This document shows positions 15,111-23,576 of a stretch of 64,000 nt of DNA, piece after piece; position 1 is the first letter of the stretch, and each line of letters starts with the position of its first letter. Origin of the DNA: Capnocytophaga periodontitidis. GTDB lineage: Bacteria > Bacteroidota > Bacteroidia > Flavobacteriales > Flavobacteriaceae. Made by a program: the position numbers and the translations under genes. The notes under the pieces were generated by a model. It saw only the letters and a list, made by a program, of their open reading frames with translations. It did no database searches and had not been told where the DNA came from. Where the stretch lies: contig NZ_JAEFDB010000003.1 of assembly GCF_016126015.1 (NCBI RefSeq), positions 186,001-250,000 on the forward strand, read 5' to 3'.

Positions 15111-15389
15111 ATGAAAAAACAAAAACCTAAAAACCTAACAGAATGTATCCAAATGCTGGATAAGAACCTCAAAAAGCAGGATAAGGAGTATATAAAGACG
15201 CTTACCGAAGATGAATTCTTTATGGAAAGTCATTTTACGATAGGAATGGGCATCCGCAATGAGTGGATTCGCAGTGGAAACCCCGAACTCGTGAAGTTCT
15301 TTTTAGACCAAGGCGTTAAACATCCCGATGATATGTCGGCTATGATACTCACAAGCTATTATAGGTATCTAACAAATTCTAATAATTGA
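15111..15389 (+). CDS. DUF6794 domain-containing protein
   Basis: 92 residues. The DUF6794 pattern is visible: LTECIQMLDKNL, EDEFFMESHFTIGMGIRNEW, then a C-terminal HPDDMSAMILTSYYRYL. Cytosolic, no membrane segment. It lies four bases before the macro-domain gene (counting its GTG; seven from its ATG), so the two are expressed together. The role of the family is not known; members are often found in clusters of small proteins suspected to be immunity proteins. Confidence 0.75.
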   Translation: MKKQKPKNLTECIQMLDKNLKKQDKEYIKTLTEDEFFMESHFTIGMGIRNEWIRSGNPELVKFFLDQGVKHPDDMSAMILTSYYRYLTNSNN

Positions 15390-15396
15390 TTGAGTG

Positions 15397-15921
15397 ATGA
15401 TACATAGTAACATTGAAATTGTATTAGGAGATATCACTAAAATTTCCGTAGATGCCATTGTGAATGCCGCCAATACTTCTCTACTTGGTGGAGGCGGTGT
15501 GGATGGAGCTATTCATAGAGCAGGAGGCAAAGCACTCACTGAAGAATGTGAGAAGATAAGAAATAAACAAGGAGGTTGCAAGGTAGGTAGCGCAGTTATT
15601 ACTACTGCGGGCAATTTGCCTGCTAAATATGTTATTCACACAGTAGGTCCGGTGTGGAATGGGGGGACACATAATGAAGAAAACCTACTGGCACAAGTTT
15701 ATATCAGTTGTTTGGAGTTGGCTTTAGAGCATCAAGTAGCCACTATTTCATTTCCTAATATCAGTACTGGAAGGTATAGATTTCCGAAGGAAAAAGCAGC
15801 ACAAATAGCGCTTCATACCATAGCTGATTTCTTGGAAAAAACGGATAAAATCAAGCAGGTGAAGATGGTTTGTTTTGATCAAGAAAATTACGATATTTAT
15901 ACAAACATACACAAGATTTAA
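15397..15921 (+). CDS. macro-domain protein, O-acetyl-ADP-ribose deacetylase type
   Basis: 174 residues from the ATG at 15397; a GTG one codon upstream also fits. A stand-alone macro domain close to the YmdB/MacroD class. IEIVLGDITKISVDAIVNAA binds the adenine/ribose. NTSLLGGGGVDGAIHRAGG is the catalytic loop with the conserved Asn and Asp. GNLPAKYVIHTVGPVW and SFPNISTGRYRFP follow. Such proteins remove ADP-ribose from O-acetyl groups or from ADP-ribosylated proteins and nucleic acids. Paired with DUF6794 and next to WG and DKNYY genes, it could reverse toxin-mediated ADP-ribosylation. That last point is inference. Confidence 0.92.
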   Translation: MIHSNIEIVLGDITKISVDAIVNAANTSLLGGGGVDGAIHRAGGKALTEECEKIRNKQGGCKVGSAVITTAGNLPAKYVIHTVGPVWNGGTHNEENLLAQVYISCLELALEHQVATISFPNISTGRYRFPKEKAAQIALHTIADFLEKTDKIKQVKMVCFDQENYDIYTNIHKI

Positions 15922-15951
15922 CAACTCACAAGATAATTAAAAGTTAAAACA

Positions 15952-16590
15952 ATGAACACAAACAAGCAAGAAAAATATGATGAAATAACCGATTTTCACA
16001 AGGGCTTTGCTTGTGTAAGGCAAGGCGGCAAATGGGGCTATATCAATGAGAAGAGAACCCTTATTACCCCTATAAAGTACGATTTTGTCTATGACTTCTT
16101 TCAAGGAGTGGCAATGGTGAGAATAGGTGCACAATACGGATTGATAGATACCTCTGGCAAGGAGATTACTCCTATAAAATACGACCTTATAGATGACAAC
16201 GACTTCTATAACCACCGTCCTGCAGCAGCCTTGTTGAATGGCAAATGGGGCTTTATCAATGAGAAAGGAGAAGAGGTGATTCCGTTTATCTATGAAGATA
16301 CTACCTATTTTCATAAAGATTATGTAGCCGTAAAGAAAGACGGTAAATGGGGTTTTATCAACCAAAAAGGCGAACAAATCATTCCTTTTCTCTACGATGA
16401 TGCCTCTTATTTTACTGAAGGGCTTGCTTTGGTAAAAAAAGGCGATAAATATGGTTATATCAATGACAAAAACGAAACCGTCTTCCCTTTTATTTATGAC
16501 GATGGCGCTCTCTTTGAGAATGGTAAAGCGTGGGTACAGATAGGGGATAAACAATTTGAGATTAATAAATTAGGTATAGAAATAAAATAA
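15952..16590 (+). CDS. WG-repeat (KWG) protein
   Basis: 212 residues made almost wholly of five WG repeats of about 35-45 residues, each with a G-K-W/Y-G-[FY]-I-[ND] core and a following [TI]-P-[IF]-x-Y-[DE] element (KWGYINEKRTLITPIKYD, KWGFINEKGEEVIPFIYED, KWGFINQKGEQIIPFLYDD). There is no signal peptide, unlike the WG protein at 60719, so it is cytosolic. Repeats are divergent at DNA level, so this copy is old. WG proteins probably bind proteins. It is nine bases upstream of the DKNYY gene, forming an operon. Confidence 0.9.
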   Translation: MNTNKQEKYDEITDFHKGFACVRQGGKWGYINEKRTLITPIKYDFVYDFFQGVAMVRIGAQYGLIDTSGKEITPIKYDLIDDNDFYNHRPAAALLNGKWGFINEKGEEVIPFIYEDTTYFHKDYVAVKKDGKWGFINQKGEQIIPFLYDDASYFTEGLALVKKGDKYGYINDKNETVFPFIYDDGALFENGKAWVQIGDKQFEINKLGIEIK

Positions 16591-16598
16591 GAAACAGA

Positions 16599-17465
16599 AT
16601 GAAAATCAATAAACCTTTGGCTAAAAAACCTCCTTTTTTTGATATCGATATCCGCACTGTAGCAGATATTGATAAAGACCCGCGTTTTTATATGGCGGAC
16701 ACACAAGAAACGCCCTGCTATTGGACAGACGGCAAGCGGATATACTACCGCTATTCGGCTATAGAGAAGGCAAATCTTGATACTTTTGTTTATTTTAATG
16801 GCTTTTTTGCTAAAGACGATAAGCATTGTTATATCGTGGGGCGCCCTCTCAAAGGGGCGAATCCTAAAACTTTCGAAATGCTCAACGAGTGTTATGCTAC
16901 CGATTACCAAAGTGTTTGGACATCGGGTGGGCGCTTTGAACCTGAGGATATTAGTACTTTTGAGGTATGTGATGAGGGGATACACAGAACGGATAGAGAT
17001 AGAGAGACTTCGTGGGAGTTTAGCGATGGCATCAGGCGTGTGGTGCGTGTAGAGATTCCGTATGGCTATGCTAAAGATAACAAGCAGGTGTATTACGAGG
17101 ATTATCACGGCAAGATAAAGATACTCGCTAAAGCCAATCCAGCGACTTTCATCTCAATGAACGACGGTGATTTTGCAAAAGATGATAGGTGTGTTTACTA
17201 TGGGAAAACACCTTTACCTAAAGCTAATCCTGCTACGTGGCAAAAGATTTCACATTTTTATTCCAAAGATGATAAGCGTATTTATTACCAAAACAAACTC
17301 ATCAAAGAGGTGGATTACGATACTTTTGAGGTGGTATTACTCACTTCTCCAGAGGGATACAAACTGCCCTATGGCAATGATAAAAACCAATATTATAACT
17401 GCGGAAACCCTCTTAGCGAAGCTGAAGCCCTACACGAGGGAAACAAACCGCTATGGGATGATTAG
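16599..17465 (+). CDS. DKNYY-domain protein
   Basis: 288 residues. The repeat type is F/YAKDxKxVYY: FAKDDKHCYIVG, YAKDNKQVYYEDYHGKIKIL, FAKDDRCVYYGKTPLPKANP and YSKDDKRIYYQNKLIKEVDY. Each is followed by a P-x-T-F/W element, as in the DKNYY family. No signal peptide or membrane segment. It is co-transcribed with the WG protein. DKNYY and WG proteins are both repeat proteins of the kind that accumulate next to toxin or immunity loci. The function is unknown. Confidence 0.87.
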   Translation: MKINKPLAKKPPFFDIDIRTVADIDKDPRFYMADTQETPCYWTDGKRIYYRYSAIEKANLDTFVYFNGFFAKDDKHCYIVGRPLKGANPKTFEMLNECYATDYQSVWTSGGRFEPEDISTFEVCDEGIHRTDRDRETSWEFSDGIRRVVRVEIPYGYAKDNKQVYYEDYHGKIKILAKANPATFISMNDGDFAKDDRCVYYGKTPLPKANPATWQKISHFYSKDDKRIYYQNKLIKEVDYDTFEVVLLTSPEGYKLPYGNDKNQYYNCGNPLSEAEALHEGNKPLWDD

Positions 17466-17495
17466 AAAAGTTTTTGTACTTCTGAAATTATTCCC

Positions 17496-17503
17496 TACTT
17501 TTG
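17496..17503 (+). promoter_or_regulatory. promoter (TTG -33 at 17474-17476, TACTTTTG -7)
   Basis: TACTTTTG with a TTG 19 bases upstream fits the Bacteroidota consensus and lies 34 bases before the start of the MMPL gene. Confidence 0.65.
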
Positions 17504-17537
17504 TCCCACAAAAAGAAGTATCGCAAACTTTGCCAAT

Positions 17538-20500
17538 ATGCTAAACAGAATTTACCAATATATCGCCACTCATAAACTTGCTACCTTCTCATTCTTTACC
17601 GCTTGGGCGCTCATAGCCATTTATGGCTTGAGTCAGTTGCGATTTGAAGAGGATATCACCAAAGTACTCCCTCAAAACGACAAGACGAACCTCACTTCTA
17701 AGGTGCTCAAGCAACTCAATTTTGCCGATAAAATCTCGGTAATGGTAACAGCCGAAAAAGGCGGAACGCTCACCGATATGCAGTCAGTTGCCGAAACTTT
17801 GCGCGATACCCTCAACGCTTCTATGACGAAGTATATCAAAAGTATTCAGGGGGTTATAAACGAAGAAGAAATCGACGAGACTTGGCAGTTTGTAAACGAC
17901 CACCTACCTCTTTTTCTAAATGATGAAGATTACGCTTATTTAGAACGCCGTTTAGCCCCCGATAGTCTCAAATCAATGGTGGAGAGTCAGTACAAAACGA
18001 TGCTCACGCCTGCGGGTATGGTGGCACAACAGTTTATCCGTAAAGACCCCTTTGGTCTCACTTTTCGCGGTTTGCGCAAACTTCAAGAGCTCAATACAGG
18101 CAACGATTTTAAGATTGCCAATGGTTTTCTCACTACTAACGACGAGCAGCATATCCTCTTCTTTATCAACCCTAAGTACGATGGCAACGACAGCGAGCAC
18201 AATGCCGCTTTTGTCGTAAGTTTAGATAAGTTGCAAGACCATCTCAACGCCCAGTATCAAGGAAAAGTGCGTGTAGATTTCTTTGGGGCTCCCTTTATCT
18301 CGGTGAGCAACGCTTCTCAAATCAAAACTGATATCCTCACTACAGTACTCATTTCACTATCAGCACTTTATTTATTGCTTGTCTTTTTTTATCGAAGTGT
18401 TTATATCCCATTTATCGCGTTTATCCCTTCTGCTTTTGGGGTGCTCTCAGCTTTGGCGACACTCTATGTGCTCAAAGGCAGTATTTCGGCAATTTCTATC
18501 AGTTTAGGGGCAGTGCTCTTAGGGGTTACTATCGACTATTCACTACATATCCTCACTCATTACAAGGTAGCTAAAAACACTGCCGAGTTGTACCGTGCTG
18601 TAACTGTGCCTATCTTGCTCAGCAGTATCACTACCGCCATTTCATTCCTCTGTTTGCTCTTTGTGCATTCTGAGGTGATGCAAGATTTAGGCGTGTTTGC
18701 TTTCGTGGGCATAATGGTATCAGCCATATTATCGTTGGTGCTTGTGCCTCATTTCTACCGTGGCAATCGTAATATCGAGGTGCGCAAAACCTTTTTAGAC
18801 CGCATAGGGGCTTATCCATTTCATCACAACAAGTGGGTGGTTGGAGCTTGCTTACTGCTGATAGCGGTGAGTTGTTTTACTTTTCATAATGTCCGTTTCA
18901 ATGGCGATATTGCCAATATCAACTATATAAACGAACGTTATAAGGCAGCTGAACATCAATTAGAGAACATCACCGATAGTGAATACAAATCACTTTATGC
19001 TGCTGCTTATGGCAACTCTTTAGAGGAAGCCTTAGAGCGCAATTATACACTATATCAGCAGTTGCAAAGTTATAAAGCGCACGATAGTATCAAGCAATTC
19101 AGTTCTATTGGGGGGATTGTATTGCCTAAAAAAGAACAAGAAGCGCGATTGCAACGATGGAAAGATTTTTGGAATGCCGAAAGACAGCAATTTCTAAAAC
19201 AACAACTGATAGAAAGAGGAAATGAAGTTGGTTTTAAAGAAGAAACCTACGCACCTTTCTACCAAAGTATAGCTGGTGATTTTGAAGTTATAAAAAACCT
19301 CGATGCTTATAAAGCCCTTTCAGTTATTCCGTTAGAAGATTTTATTACTGAAAAAGAGGGCTTTTATACCATTGCCAATCTCGTAAAGCTCACTCCCGCC
19401 GAGCGAGACTCTTTTATTCATTCAATAGAAAAACGCACGCCTACTGTTGTTATCGACCGCAAGAACCTAAGTGAAACGTTTTTAGGCAAACTCAAAGACG
19501 ATATATTGCTGTTAGTAAACTATTCGTCTATCGCTATTTTCCTCATACTGCTTTTGTTTTTTAGGCGTGTAGAATTGGTGTTACTCACTCTTATTCCTAT
19601 TGGGGTTACAGGGGTAGTTACTTCTGCTCTGATGAACTTTTTTGGCATAGAATTCAATGTGTTTAGTATGATTGTCTGCACTTTGGTATTAGGACATTCA
19701 GTAGATTTTAGTATTTTTATGACTTGTGCGCTGCAAAAAGACTATACCGATGGTAAAAATGAACTTCCTGTGTACAAAGTCTCAGTGCTTTTAGCGTCTA
19801 TTACTACTTTTTTGGCTATCGGTACGCTTATTTTCGCCAAACACCCCGCCTTAAAATCAATTGCATCGGTATCAGTAATAGGTATTTTCACTGCTTTGGC
19901 AATAACTTTCGTATTTTACCCTACGATATTTAAGTTTTGTATCTTCCGCCGTTCTGATAAGGGTCGTTCTCCGGTGAGTTTGCGTCTTTTGCTGCAATCC
20001 ATACTGCTAACTACCTATTATGCACTATCGTCTATTATTCTCTCCAATATAGGTTGGCTACTTGCCAAAATAACTCCTAAACGTACTATGTGGCTCAGAC
20101 GTTTAGCAGCTTCGCTCACTACTTCAGTGCTTTATGCCAATCCTTTTGTGCGCAAAAAGGTAGAGAATCCACACCATATACAGCTTACAACTCCTTCGGT
20201 AGTAATTGCCAATCATACCTCGTGGCTTGATACTTTGGCAATAGGGCTCTTCACACATCGCGTCAGTTATATGGTAAATGATTGGGTGTATAACTCGGTA
20301 GTATTTGGACGTTATGTGCAGACAATGGGCTTCTTTCCAGCCTCTGAAGGCATAGAAAAAGGAATGCCCTTATTCGAAAAGAACTTGAAAAATGGTATTT
20401 CAGTAATGATTTTTCCAGAAGGCAAACGCTCTGATACCAACCAAATACACCGTTTTCACAAAGGTGCTTTTCTAATAGCCGAACATTTCCAAACACCTCT

Positions 20501-21053
20501 CGTGCCCGTGTATATTCACGGTTGTTCGGAAGTGCAACCTAAGGGCGATGTGATTATCTACGATGGCGCTATTACGGTAGTAGTAGGCGACCCTATAACA
20601 CCTGATGATGAGCGTTTTGGCAACACTCCACGCGAAAGAGCCAAACAGATAGGCGCTTTCTACCGCCAGCAATTCCTCGCCTTGCGCAAGCGATTGGAAG
20701 GAGTGGATTACCTAAAAAAGAAACTGTTTTTGAATTATTTATACAAAGAAAATTATGTGGTGCGTGCTGTCAAAGAAGATTATAGGCAGCATCGCGAACA
20801 CTATCACGAGCTTGTACATTCACTACCCGAAAAAGCGCGTATCTTGCATATCGCCGATGATTATGGTCAGTTAGATTTCTTGCTATTGCTCACCTATCCT
20901 GAGCGTGAAATTGTATCCGTCATCGCCGATGACGAGAAGCGCGCCATCGCACAGCATAGTTACCTCACCAAAATCCGCAAAATACAATATGTGAAAGAGC
21001 GTCCAGAAGGAAAAGATTTTGATGTAGTAATTAAAGGTAGAGAAACAGCTTAG
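17538..21053 (+). CDS. trifunctional MMPL transporter - lysophospholipid acyltransferase - methyltransferase-like protein
   Basis: 1171 residues. Part 1 (about 1-820) is an RND/MMPL exporter with an N-terminal membrane helix, a periplasmic domain, a membrane bundle at about 270-410, a second periplasmic domain and a second bundle at about 650-810. Part 2 (about 880-1060) is a PlsC-type acyltransferase with NHTSWLDT at about 892 and FPEGKRS at about 958. Part 3 (about 1070-1171) resembles a class I methyltransferase, but motif I is weak (ARILHIADDYGQLDFLL). Relatives in Bacteroidota occur in aryl-polyene/flexirubin-type pigment or lipid export. No pigment genes are adjacent. It has its own promoter. 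Confidence 0.88.
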   Translation: MLNRIYQYIATHKLATFSFFTAWALIAIYGLSQLRFEEDITKVLPQNDKTNLTSKVLKQLNFADKISVMVTAEKGGTLTDMQSVAETLRDTLNASMTKYIKSIQGVINEEEIDETWQFVNDHLPLFLNDEDYAYLERRLAPDSLKSMVESQYKTMLTPAGMVAQQFIRKDPFGLTFRGLRKLQELNTGNDFKIANGFLTTNDEQHILFFINPKYDGNDSEHNAAFVVSLDKLQDHLNAQYQGKVRVDFFGAPFISVSNASQIKTDILTTVLISLSALYLLLVFFYRSVYIPFIAFIPSAFGVLSALATLYVLKGSISAISISLGAVLLGVTIDYSLHILTHYKVAKNTAELYRAVTVPILLSSITTAISFLCLLFVHSEVMQDLGVFAFVGIMVSAILSLVLVPHFYRGNRNIEVRKTFLDRIGAYPFHHNKWVVGACLLLIAVSCFTFHNVRFNGDIANINYINERYKAAEHQLENITDSEYKSLYAAAYGNSLEEALERNYTLYQQLQSYKAHDSIKQFSSIGGIVLPKKEQEARLQRWKDFWNAERQQFLKQQLIERGNEVGFKEETYAPFYQSIAGDFEVIKNLDAYKALSVIPLEDFITEKEGFYTIANLVKLTPAERDSFIHSIEKRTPTVVIDRKNLSETFLGKLKDDILLLVNYSSIAIFLILLLFFRRVELVLLTLIPIGVTGVVTSALMNFFGIEFNVFSMIVCTLVLGHSVDFSIFMTCALQKDYTDGKNELPVYKVSVLLASITTFLAIGTLIFAKHPALKSIASVSVIGIFTALAITFVFYPTIFKFCIFRRSDKGRSPVSLRLLLQSILLTTYYALSSIILSNIGWLLAKITPKRTMWLRRLAASLTTSVLYANPFVRKKVENPHHIQLTTPSVVIANHTSWLDTLAIGLFTHRVSYMVNDWVYNSVVFGRYVQTMGFFPASEGIEKGMPLFEKNLKNGISVMIFPEGKRSDTNQIHRFHKGAFLIAEHFQTPLVPVYIHGCSEVQPKGDVIIYDGAITVVVGDPITPDDERFGNTPRERAKQIGAFYRQQFLALRKRLEGVDYLKKKLFLNYLYKENYVVRAVKEDYRQHREHYHELVHSLPEKARILHIADDYGQLDFLLLLTYPEREIVSVIADDEKRAIAQHSYLTKIRKIQYVKERPEGKDFDVVIKGRETA

Positions 21054-21083
21054 TTTGGGTGTTTTACATTATTTTTATACCTC

Positions 21084-21749
21084 TTACCTTATATCTCTTA
21101 CCTGAGCCAGCACACTGTCAATAGTTGGATTTTCAACAACTACCACTTCTTTCCAATAGCGTTGGGCAGCTTCGGCAGTAGTGTTGCCTATGCAAAACGC
21201 TTTTTCTTCGCCTGCAGGATTACACGAGTGATAACTCTCCACCCCCGACGGACTGAAAAATAGTATCCCGTCTACTTTTTTGTGAATAGTGATAGGTGTT
21301 AGTTCTGTTTGATAAGTTGTAATTTCCTCTACATTAGGCAAGTACTTCGCAAAGAACTGTGGGAGCGTTTCTAATCGCTGTGTGCCCGCAAAAAAAGCAA
21401 TGCGCGTCATATTTTCAAATTCTTTTAAATTAGCTGAAAGATATTTCGTTAAATCGGTAGCGTAATGAAAAGAACAGCGCACCGTAAAACCGCTTTTTTC
21501 AAGTAGTTGTGCGGTACGTTCGCCTACACATAGTACAACACAATCTTTTAAGGTAGTAGCCAAAGGATGCTGCAAAACACTCCTCACCGCATTTTGGCTC
21601 GTGAAGATTAAGAGATTATAAGGAAGAGTGAGTTTTATCGGTAGTAAATTCACACTTACAAAATTGTGTTCAATCAGCTGTATATCGAGTCCCGAAAGCA
21701 TAGATTGCTGCGCTTCGGTTAATATTTTTGTAGAGACAATGGTTTTCAT
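21084..21749 (-). CDS. hemD: uroporphyrinogen-III synthase
   Basis: 221 residues. HemD family features include the N-terminal ILTEAQQSMLSGLDIQLIEH strand-helix, LLIFTSQNAVRSVLQHP, the inter-domain VVLCVGERTAQLLEKSGF and the second-domain VDGILFFSPSGVESYH followed by KAFCIGNTTAEAAQRYW. It cyclises hydroxymethylbilane to uroporphyrinogen III in tetrapyrrole synthesis. Family sequence conservation is low, so the assignment rests on the motif order. Cytosolic and transcribed apart from rng, since a strong terminator lies between them. Confidence 0.88.
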   Translation of the reverse strand: MKTIVSTKILTEAQQSMLSGLDIQLIEHNFVSVNLLPIKLTLPYNLLIFTSQNAVRSVLQHPLATTLKDCVVLCVGERTAQLLEKSGFTVRCSFHYATDLTKYLSANLKEFENMTRIAFFAGTQRLETLPQFFAKYLPNVEEITTYQTELTPITIHKKVDGILFFSPSGVESYHSCNPAGEEKAFCIGNTTAEAAQRYWKEVVVVENPTIDSVLAQVRDIR

Positions 21750-21770
21750 TTTCTTCTAAGGCTTTAAAAT

Positions 21771-21800
21771 AAAAAAACTCGGCGCTTGTGCGCCGAGTTT
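21771..21800 (-). terminator. Rho-independent terminator of rng
   Basis: A perfect 11-bp stem AAACTCGGCGC / GCGCCGAGTTT with a four-base loop. On the minus strand a run of T follows (GAGTTTTTTTATTTT). It lies just after the rng stop, in the 58-base gap before hemD. Confidence 0.88.
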
Positions 21801-21807
21801 GGTAATG

Positions 21808-23352
21808 TTAAAGAGGGGTTCCTTCACTGGTTTTGAATCGATACTCTAAATAAGTATAGGCATCGCGTGGTAGGATTTTTATCCATCGTTTGTATTTCAA
21901 AAACCATTTAAAACGGATAGAGCTAAAGAGCCCTTTGGTTAAATAAGCCGCTATAAAAGGGTGAGCGTTCAGCACAATGCGCCCTTTATAGGCATCCTCC
22001 TTAATAATGCTTTCAAGTTCTATGTTGATTTTATCAACCAGAACGATAGGCGCTTCTATTTCGCCTTCTTTGCTTGGGTTCTCTTCTTTTGTTTTGATGT
22101 TGAGTTCTTGGCGCACACGTTGGCGAGTAATTTGTATCAAGCCAAACTTGCTCGGAGGCAATATTTTGTGTTTAGCGCGGTCTTCAGCCATTTCGTTGCG
22201 CAGGTGGTCAAATAGGATACGGCGGTTTTCACTATTGCCCATATCGATGAAATCTACAACGATAATACCTCCCATATCTCGCAATCGCAGTTGTCGTGCA
22301 ATTTCGGTAGCGGCAATGAGGTTTACCGATAGTGCAGTGGTCTCTTGATCGTTGTTCTTGTTAGAATGGTTACCACTGTTCACATCTATCACGTGTAGAG
22401 CTTCGGTGTGTTCTATCACTAAGTAAGCCCCTTTAGGCATTGATACGGTACGACCAAAAGCCGTTTTTATTTGTCGTTCTATATGGAACTTCTCAAATAT
22501 AGGCACCGATGAGCGGTAGAGTTTTACGATATTCTCTTTTTCAGGAGCAATCTCTTGTACATATTTTTTTATTTGTTCATAAAGATGCTCGTTATCCACG
22601 TGTATACCTGTGAACGTATCGTTGAACATATCGCGAAGTATAGCACCTGTTTTGCTCACTTCACTCATCACCTTTGAGGGGTAAACCGCTTTTTGTATTT
22701 TTCTACACATCAAAACCCAACGGTTGAAGAGACCTTGCAAATCCTTGTCGAGTTCCGCTACTTTTTTACCTTCTGCCACAGTGCGTACTATCACACCAAA
22801 GCCTTTAGGTTTAATGCCTTGCAAGAGTTTTCTCAAGCGTTCTTTCTCAGCTTTACCTTCTATTTTTTGTGAGATAGAAATACGGTCGGAGAAAGGCACC
22901 AGTACGAGGTAGCGCCCCGCGATGGAAAGTTCAGAGCTGATGCGTGGTCCTTTAGTTGAGATAGGTTCTTTTACTATCTGCACTAATATAGGCTGGTTAG
23001 GCTTGAGGGTATCGGCTATTGACCCATTTTTGTTGATGTCTGGTTCTAAGGGGAAATCTTTTAGTGAAAAGTCTTTTAGTTTTCCCGAGAGTATCCATTT
23101 GAGAAACTTTTGTAAGGAAGCCAATTGAGGTCCCAAGTCGTGATAATGCAAAAAAGCATCCTTTTCGTGCCCTACATTCACAAAGGCTGCATTGAGCCCT
23201 TGTATAGGTTTGCGCACTTTGGCTAGCATTATATCACCTACTCCTAATCCATTGGTATCTTCTTCTTTGTGAAGTTCTATGAGCCTACCATCTCTGAGCA
23301 AAGCAAAATCTACGTAAGAGGAACCAGAACGAATAATTAATTCTTTGTCCAC
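21808..23352 (-). CDS. rng: ribonuclease E/G family protein
   Basis: 514 residues, RNase G-like length. N-terminal S1-like region with VGDIMLAKVRKPIQGLNAAF and a VGHEKDAFLHYHD segment, then the catalytic domain. The two catalytic Asp-bearing strands are LHVIDVNSGNHSNKNN and GGIIVVDFIDMGNSENRR. The zinc-link Cys pair (CPxC) of E. coli RNase E/G is not seen: the corresponding stretch reads EENPSKEGEIEAPIVL. It processes rRNA and mRNA endonucleolytically. It follows HU and a 30-residue basic protein on the same strand. Confidence 0.92.
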   Translation of the reverse strand: MDKELIIRSGSSYVDFALLRDGRLIELHKEEDTNGLGVGDIMLAKVRKPIQGLNAAFVNVGHEKDAFLHYHDLGPQLASLQKFLKWILSGKLKDFSLKDFPLEPDINKNGSIADTLKPNQPILVQIVKEPISTKGPRISSELSIAGRYLVLVPFSDRISISQKIEGKAEKERLRKLLQGIKPKGFGVIVRTVAEGKKVAELDKDLQGLFNRWVLMCRKIQKAVYPSKVMSEVSKTGAILRDMFNDTFTGIHVDNEHLYEQIKKYVQEIAPEKENIVKLYRSSVPIFEKFHIERQIKTAFGRTVSMPKGAYLVIEHTEALHVIDVNSGNHSNKNNDQETTALSVNLIAATEIARQLRLRDMGGIIVVDFIDMGNSENRRILFDHLRNEMAEDRAKHKILPPSKFGLIQITRQRVRQELNIKTKEENPSKEGEIEAPIVLVDKINIELESIIKEDAYKGRIVLNAHPFIAAYLTKGLFSSIRFKWFLKYKRWIKILPRDAYTYLEYRFKTSEGTPL

Positions 23353-23406
23353 TTTGTTGGATTTTTTTAGTTAATAATTAATAAATCAAGGTACGATTTG
23401 TCTGTT

Positions 23407-23443
23407 AAAAAGAAAAAGTAGTATTACACTACTTTTTCTTTTT
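23407..23443 (-). terminator. AT-rich hairpin between the basic 30-residue gene and rng
   Basis: A long inverted repeat (AAAAAGAAAAAGTAGT / ACTACTTTTTCTTTTT) with a five-base loop includes the stop codon of the small basic protein in its stem. On the minus strand it precedes a short T-rich stretch. It could be a weak terminator, an attenuator of rng, or a stabilising 3' structure. Confidence 0.55.
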
Positions 23444-23521
23444 GTGACGATTAGCTCTCGCTCTTTTTTTGCGTTTGTGGTTAGCCACTTTATGTCTTTT
23501 TCTTTTTTTTCCGCTTGGCAT
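23429..23521 (-). CDS. 30-residue extremely basic protein (ribosomal-protein-like)
   Basis: 30 codons: MPSGKKRKRHKVANHKRKKR, then ARANRHKKKK and TAG. Nineteen of 30 residues are Lys, Arg or His if counted directly. The composition and length resemble very small ribosomal proteins. I recall that Bacteroidota genomes keep a tiny basic gene of this kind and that an extra large-subunit protein has been described in a flavobacterial ribosome, but I cannot confirm they are the same. It sits between HU and rng on the same strand. The frame is clean and starts with ATG. Confidence 0.8.
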   Translation of the reverse strand: MPSGKKRKRHKVANHKRKKRARANRHKKKK

Positions 23522-23576
23522 AACTTTATTATTTTATGTGTTAATTATTCAGTTACTTAAACTAATACAGGGTGTA

